This document shows positions 61,911-64,000 of a stretch of DNA of 64,000 nt, piece after piece. Below the pieces are notes generated by a model, which was given only the letters and a program-made list of their open reading frames with translations, searched no databases and was not told where the DNA came from. Each line of letters begins with the position of its first letter. Position 1 is the first letter of the stretch. The position numbers and the translations under genes are program-made. This DNA is from Pandoraea vervacti. Its GTDB lineage: Bacteria > Pseudomonadota > Gammaproteobacteria > Burkholderiales > Burkholderiaceae. The stretch lies in assembly GCF_000934605.2 (NCBI RefSeq), contig NZ_CP010897.2:1922001-1986000 (forward strand). The letters run 5' to 3'.

Positions 61911-64000
61911 ATGAGAATTGTGCTGCTCGCCTGGGTCGCCGGCATCTGGTGGCTGCAACAGGCGTCGACGCTCCCGACCGGGCCTTGGTTTGCTGCGACG
62001 GTGGGCGTCGCGGTGTCGATATTCGTGCTTGGGGCGGTGGTCGCCGTTTGGCGCGGTTCAAAGGTCGCGGACAGATCGGGGAGGTCGCGCGCTTCGAGCG
62101 CTTCGTGCGGGTCGAGCGAGGGGGGATGCCTGGCGACGGGCGGCTGCGGGGACTTCGGTCCTGAGCGGGAGCGATTCGTCCTGTGGCGCGGATCTCGCTG
62201 GCGACGATCTGCCGGGGTTGCGGTGCTGGCGCTGTGCGCGGGCGTGGGTGGTTACTCATGGGCAGCATATCGGGCCGACGTGCGAATGAGCGATCGGTTG
62301 CCGGCTGCGCTGGAGGGCCGGGACATCACGGTGACGGGGGTAGTTGCAGGGTTGCCGACGTCCACCGGAGAGGGCCTGCGCTTCGCATTCGACGTCGAGA
62401 ACGCGCTCATCGCAAGCGTGCCGGGAGAGGGCGGCGGACCGTGTGACGGGTGTTCTGGCCAGAACGCCTGTGCTCGGCGAGCGCCTCAGGTGCCGCCCGC
62501 GTTGCCGCGTGCATCTCGCGCTGCGTCTCGAGTTTTGCGAGATGGGCAAAAGGGGCAACAGGAGCAGCAGGGGCGTGCGGCCGAGTCGGCGTGCCGCGCC
62601 GTACGTGTTCCCCGACGAATCGAACTGGTTTGGCCGGGCCGTGCCCCGTTTGGCCGGGGTGAGCCACTTTTTGAGCGGAACGAAAGCGTCGCGACGTGGA
62701 GAGGCGGTGAAAAGAGCGCAAAGGGTCTGGCGGAGGCAAAGGGCTTGGAGGGCATAAAGGGCATAAAGGGCACAAGGGATCGAGGAGAGCGGGCGGATCC
62801 GGGAGAGCCTGCGGATATCCGCGTACGCGCTGCTGCATTCGACGAACACGCAAACTCGGCGCACGCGGGGCGATTGCCGCGCGCGGGAGAGCGTTGGCAA
62901 CTGCCGGTTCGCCTCAAGGTGCCGCGCGGCCTCGCAAATTGGCACGGCACGGACGCCGAGTTGACGGCGCTGGTGAAAGGCGTTCGCGCCTCGGGATATG
63001 TGCGAACGGCATATGGCGGCCGACGCACCACGCACGCGAATGGCGCGTTTCGACTGCAAGGCGCTCCGGTAGCGGGCTATGGATTCGACGCGTGGCGTGA
63101 GCGGCTGCGCGACGATTTCCGGGGGGCGCTCGGACCTTCGGCGAAATATGGCGGTGTGTTGATGGCGCTGGCGCTGGGCGAGCGTGGCGACATTCCGGAC
63201 GACGACTGGCAAGTCTTTGCGGATACTGGTGTGAGCCACCTGTTGGCGATCTCGGGGTTGCATGTATCGCTGGTGGCTGGGGCGCTCGCAGCGATCGTTG
63301 GCGTGCTGTGGCGCCGAACCTGCTACCGCCGCGTCAGTTTGCCGCTTTGGTGGCCGGCGCCGAAGGCGGCGGCCGTGGCGGGTCTCGTGGCCGCCGTCGC
63401 CTATGGTGCGGTTGCCGGTTGGGGTGTGCCCGTCAGACGCGCCGTCGGCATGGTGGCAATCGTTGTCGCGGCACTGCTGAGCGGGCGGTTTGCCGCACCT
63501 TCGTATGTGCTGGCGTGGGCCTTGGCAATCGTTCTGCTGCTCGACCCATGGGCGGTCGTCACGCCGGGACTCTGGCTGTCCTTCGGTGCCGTGACGGCGT
63601 TGGTGATGGCGGCGAAGCGCCCCGAGGTGGCGAACCCGGTGCGGGTGCAGCGGTATGGTCAACGCGATCGCGGCGTGCGACGCGAGGACGCGCCACCGCC
63701 GAGTCTCGCGAAAGTTGACGATGCAAGGGCGTCCAACGCCCCGACAATGCCGCAACGCTGGGGCGCGTCGATGCGCACCCGGTTCGGGCAAGCTGCGCGG
63801 GCACAGTATGCGGTCACGATCGGATTAGTGCCGCTCACGTTGGCATGGTTCGGAACGGTGCCTGTCCTCGGGCCTTTGGCCAATGCGGTCGCAATACCGG
63901 TGATGACGTTGATCGTCACGCCCCTGGCATTGGTGAGCTTGCTGTTGCCCACAGAATTGGCGCACTGGGCGCTTTTCCTGGCGCACGCGGTCGTTACGTG
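61911..64000 (+). CDS. comEC: ComEC/Rec2-family DNA-uptake channel protein, cut by the window end
   Basis: The frame is open from ATG 61911 to the window end, about 696 codons. Two N-terminal helices are followed by the OB-fold-like domain (GRDITVTGVVAGLP, ..., LPVRLKVPRG) and the competence domain with DTGVSHLLAISGLHVSLVAG. This forms the inner-membrane channel for single-stranded DNA in natural transformation. The OB-like region contains an unusually long insertion of about 80-90 residues, rich in Gly, Lys and Glu, partly coded by 9-bp repeats (GGCATAAAG). The C-terminal metallo-beta-lactamase-like domain is beyond the window. Confidence 0.88.
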   Translation, partial: MRIVLLAWVAGIWWLQQASTLPTGPWFAATVGVAVSIFVLGAVVAVWRGSKVADRSGRSRASSASCGSSEGGCLATGGCGDFGPERERFVLWRGSRWRRSAGVAVLALCAGVGGYSWAAYRADVRMSDRLPAALEGRDITVTGVVAGLPTSTGEGLRFAFDVENALIASVPGEGGGPCDGCSGQNACARRAPQVPPALPRASRAASRVLRDGQKGQQEQQGRAAESACRAVRVPRRIELVWPGRAPFGRGEPLFERNESVATWRGGEKSAKGLAEAKGLEGIKGIKGTRDRGERADPGEPADIRVRAAAFDEHANSAHAGRLPRAGERWQLPVRLKVPRGLANWHGTDAELTALVKGVRASGYVRTAYGGRRTTHANGAFRLQGAPVAGYGFDAWRERLRDDFRGALGPSAKYGGVLMALALGERGDIPDDDWQVFADTGVSHLLAISGLHVSLVAGALAAIVGVLWRRTCYRRVSLPLWWPAPKAAAVAGLVAAVAYGAVAGWGVPVRRAVGMVAIVVAALLSGRFAAPSYVLAWALAIVLLLDPWAVVTPGLWLSFGAVTALVMAAKRPEVANPVRVQRYGQRDRGVRREDAPPPSLAKVDDARASNAPTMPQRWGASMRTRFGQAARAQYAVTIGLVPLTLAWFGTVPVLGPLANAVAIPVMTLIVTPLALVSLLLPTELAHWALFLAHAVVT
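62745..62775. repeat. 9-bp repeat inside the comEC insertion
   Basis: GGCATAAAG and close variants (GGCTTGGAG, GGCATAAAG, GGCATAAAG, GGCACAAGG) follow one another and code for Gly-Ile-Lys/Gly-Leu-Glu triplets. The period keeps the frame. Confidence 0.6.

Noticed and set aside
1..64000. CRISPR array or tRNA/rRNA genes
   Set aside because: No regularly spaced repeats of CRISPR length and no cloverleaf or rRNA sequence recognised by eye.

Overview
This 64 kb window is from a high-GC, gene-dense proteobacterial chromosome. Gene content and order (isc operon with HscBA, Fdx and IscX; rsxB-nth; prfB and lysS near recJ; lolC-lolD-tatD-comEC; intracellular PHB depolymerase; a Gcr-type 'site-specific recombinase' beside iscR) point to Betaproteobacteria, family Burkholderiaceae. 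Pandoraea is my best guess at genus, but that is inference from gene content, not a database match. No rRNA, tRNA or CRISPR array was recognised.

Layout. 0-6.7 kb: topoisomerase IV genes parE and parC, separated by a DUF4399 protein and a lytic transglycosylase, then a small CopD-like membrane protein. An inverted pair of DnaA-box-like sequences lies just upstream of parE. 6.7-15.3 kb: metabolic and regulatory genes (LysR/MFS divergent pair, RidA, aminotransferase, EamA exporter, glyoxalase-like protein, DUF2917 protein, MocR-type regulator). 15.3-24 kb: htpG, ubiC, a hypoxanthine-type DNA glycosylase, a spermidine-synthase-like methyltransferase, a DUF2322 protein, a BenE transporter and a moxR-VWA pair. 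24-33 kb: two small cytochromes c, a DUF1841 protein, an EamA transporter, a RutE-like nitroreductase, rsxB-nth, a TetR regulator, phaZ and an aromatic aminotransferase. 33-45 kb: uvrB, a small exported repeat protein (probable 7(1) septoil-knot family), a LMW tyrosine phosphatase, the Gcr-family membrane protein, and iscR-iscS-iscU-iscA-(DUF3565)-hscB-hscA-fdx-iscX. 45-51 kb is the most accessory-looking part: a glycine-zipper protein, a complete IS3-like element with matching 16-bp ends, a GT87 protein, a gene of unknown function and a gene interrupted by an in-frame amber codon. 51-64 kb returns to core genes: prfB (with its programmed frameshift), an Ivy-type lysozyme inhibitor, lysS, a LysR regulator, recJ with a partner gene, lolC-lolD, tatD and a comEC that runs off the window end.

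How the genes work together. The isc cluster is a full iron-sulfur assembly line under an IscR-type promoter with two IscR-like boxes; a hairpin-plus-T7 terminator-like element inside it may separate scaffold genes from chaperone genes. RsxB and endonuclease III (both Fe-S proteins) form a second small operon. PrfB, the lysozyme inhibitor and LysS form one tight minus-strand cluster.

No obviously new multi-gene system was found. The most interesting points are: (1) many short tandem repeats of 8-15 bp, mostly at gene 3' ends, twice containing the stop codon; (2) the small repeat protein probably belonging to the deep-knotted septoil family; (3) the lysozyme inhibitor embedded between prfB and lysS; (4) the in-frame amber codon in the 49.9-51.0 kb gene; (5) a five-residue insertion in the cluster-binding loop of IscR; (6) DnaA-box-like sites in front of parE.
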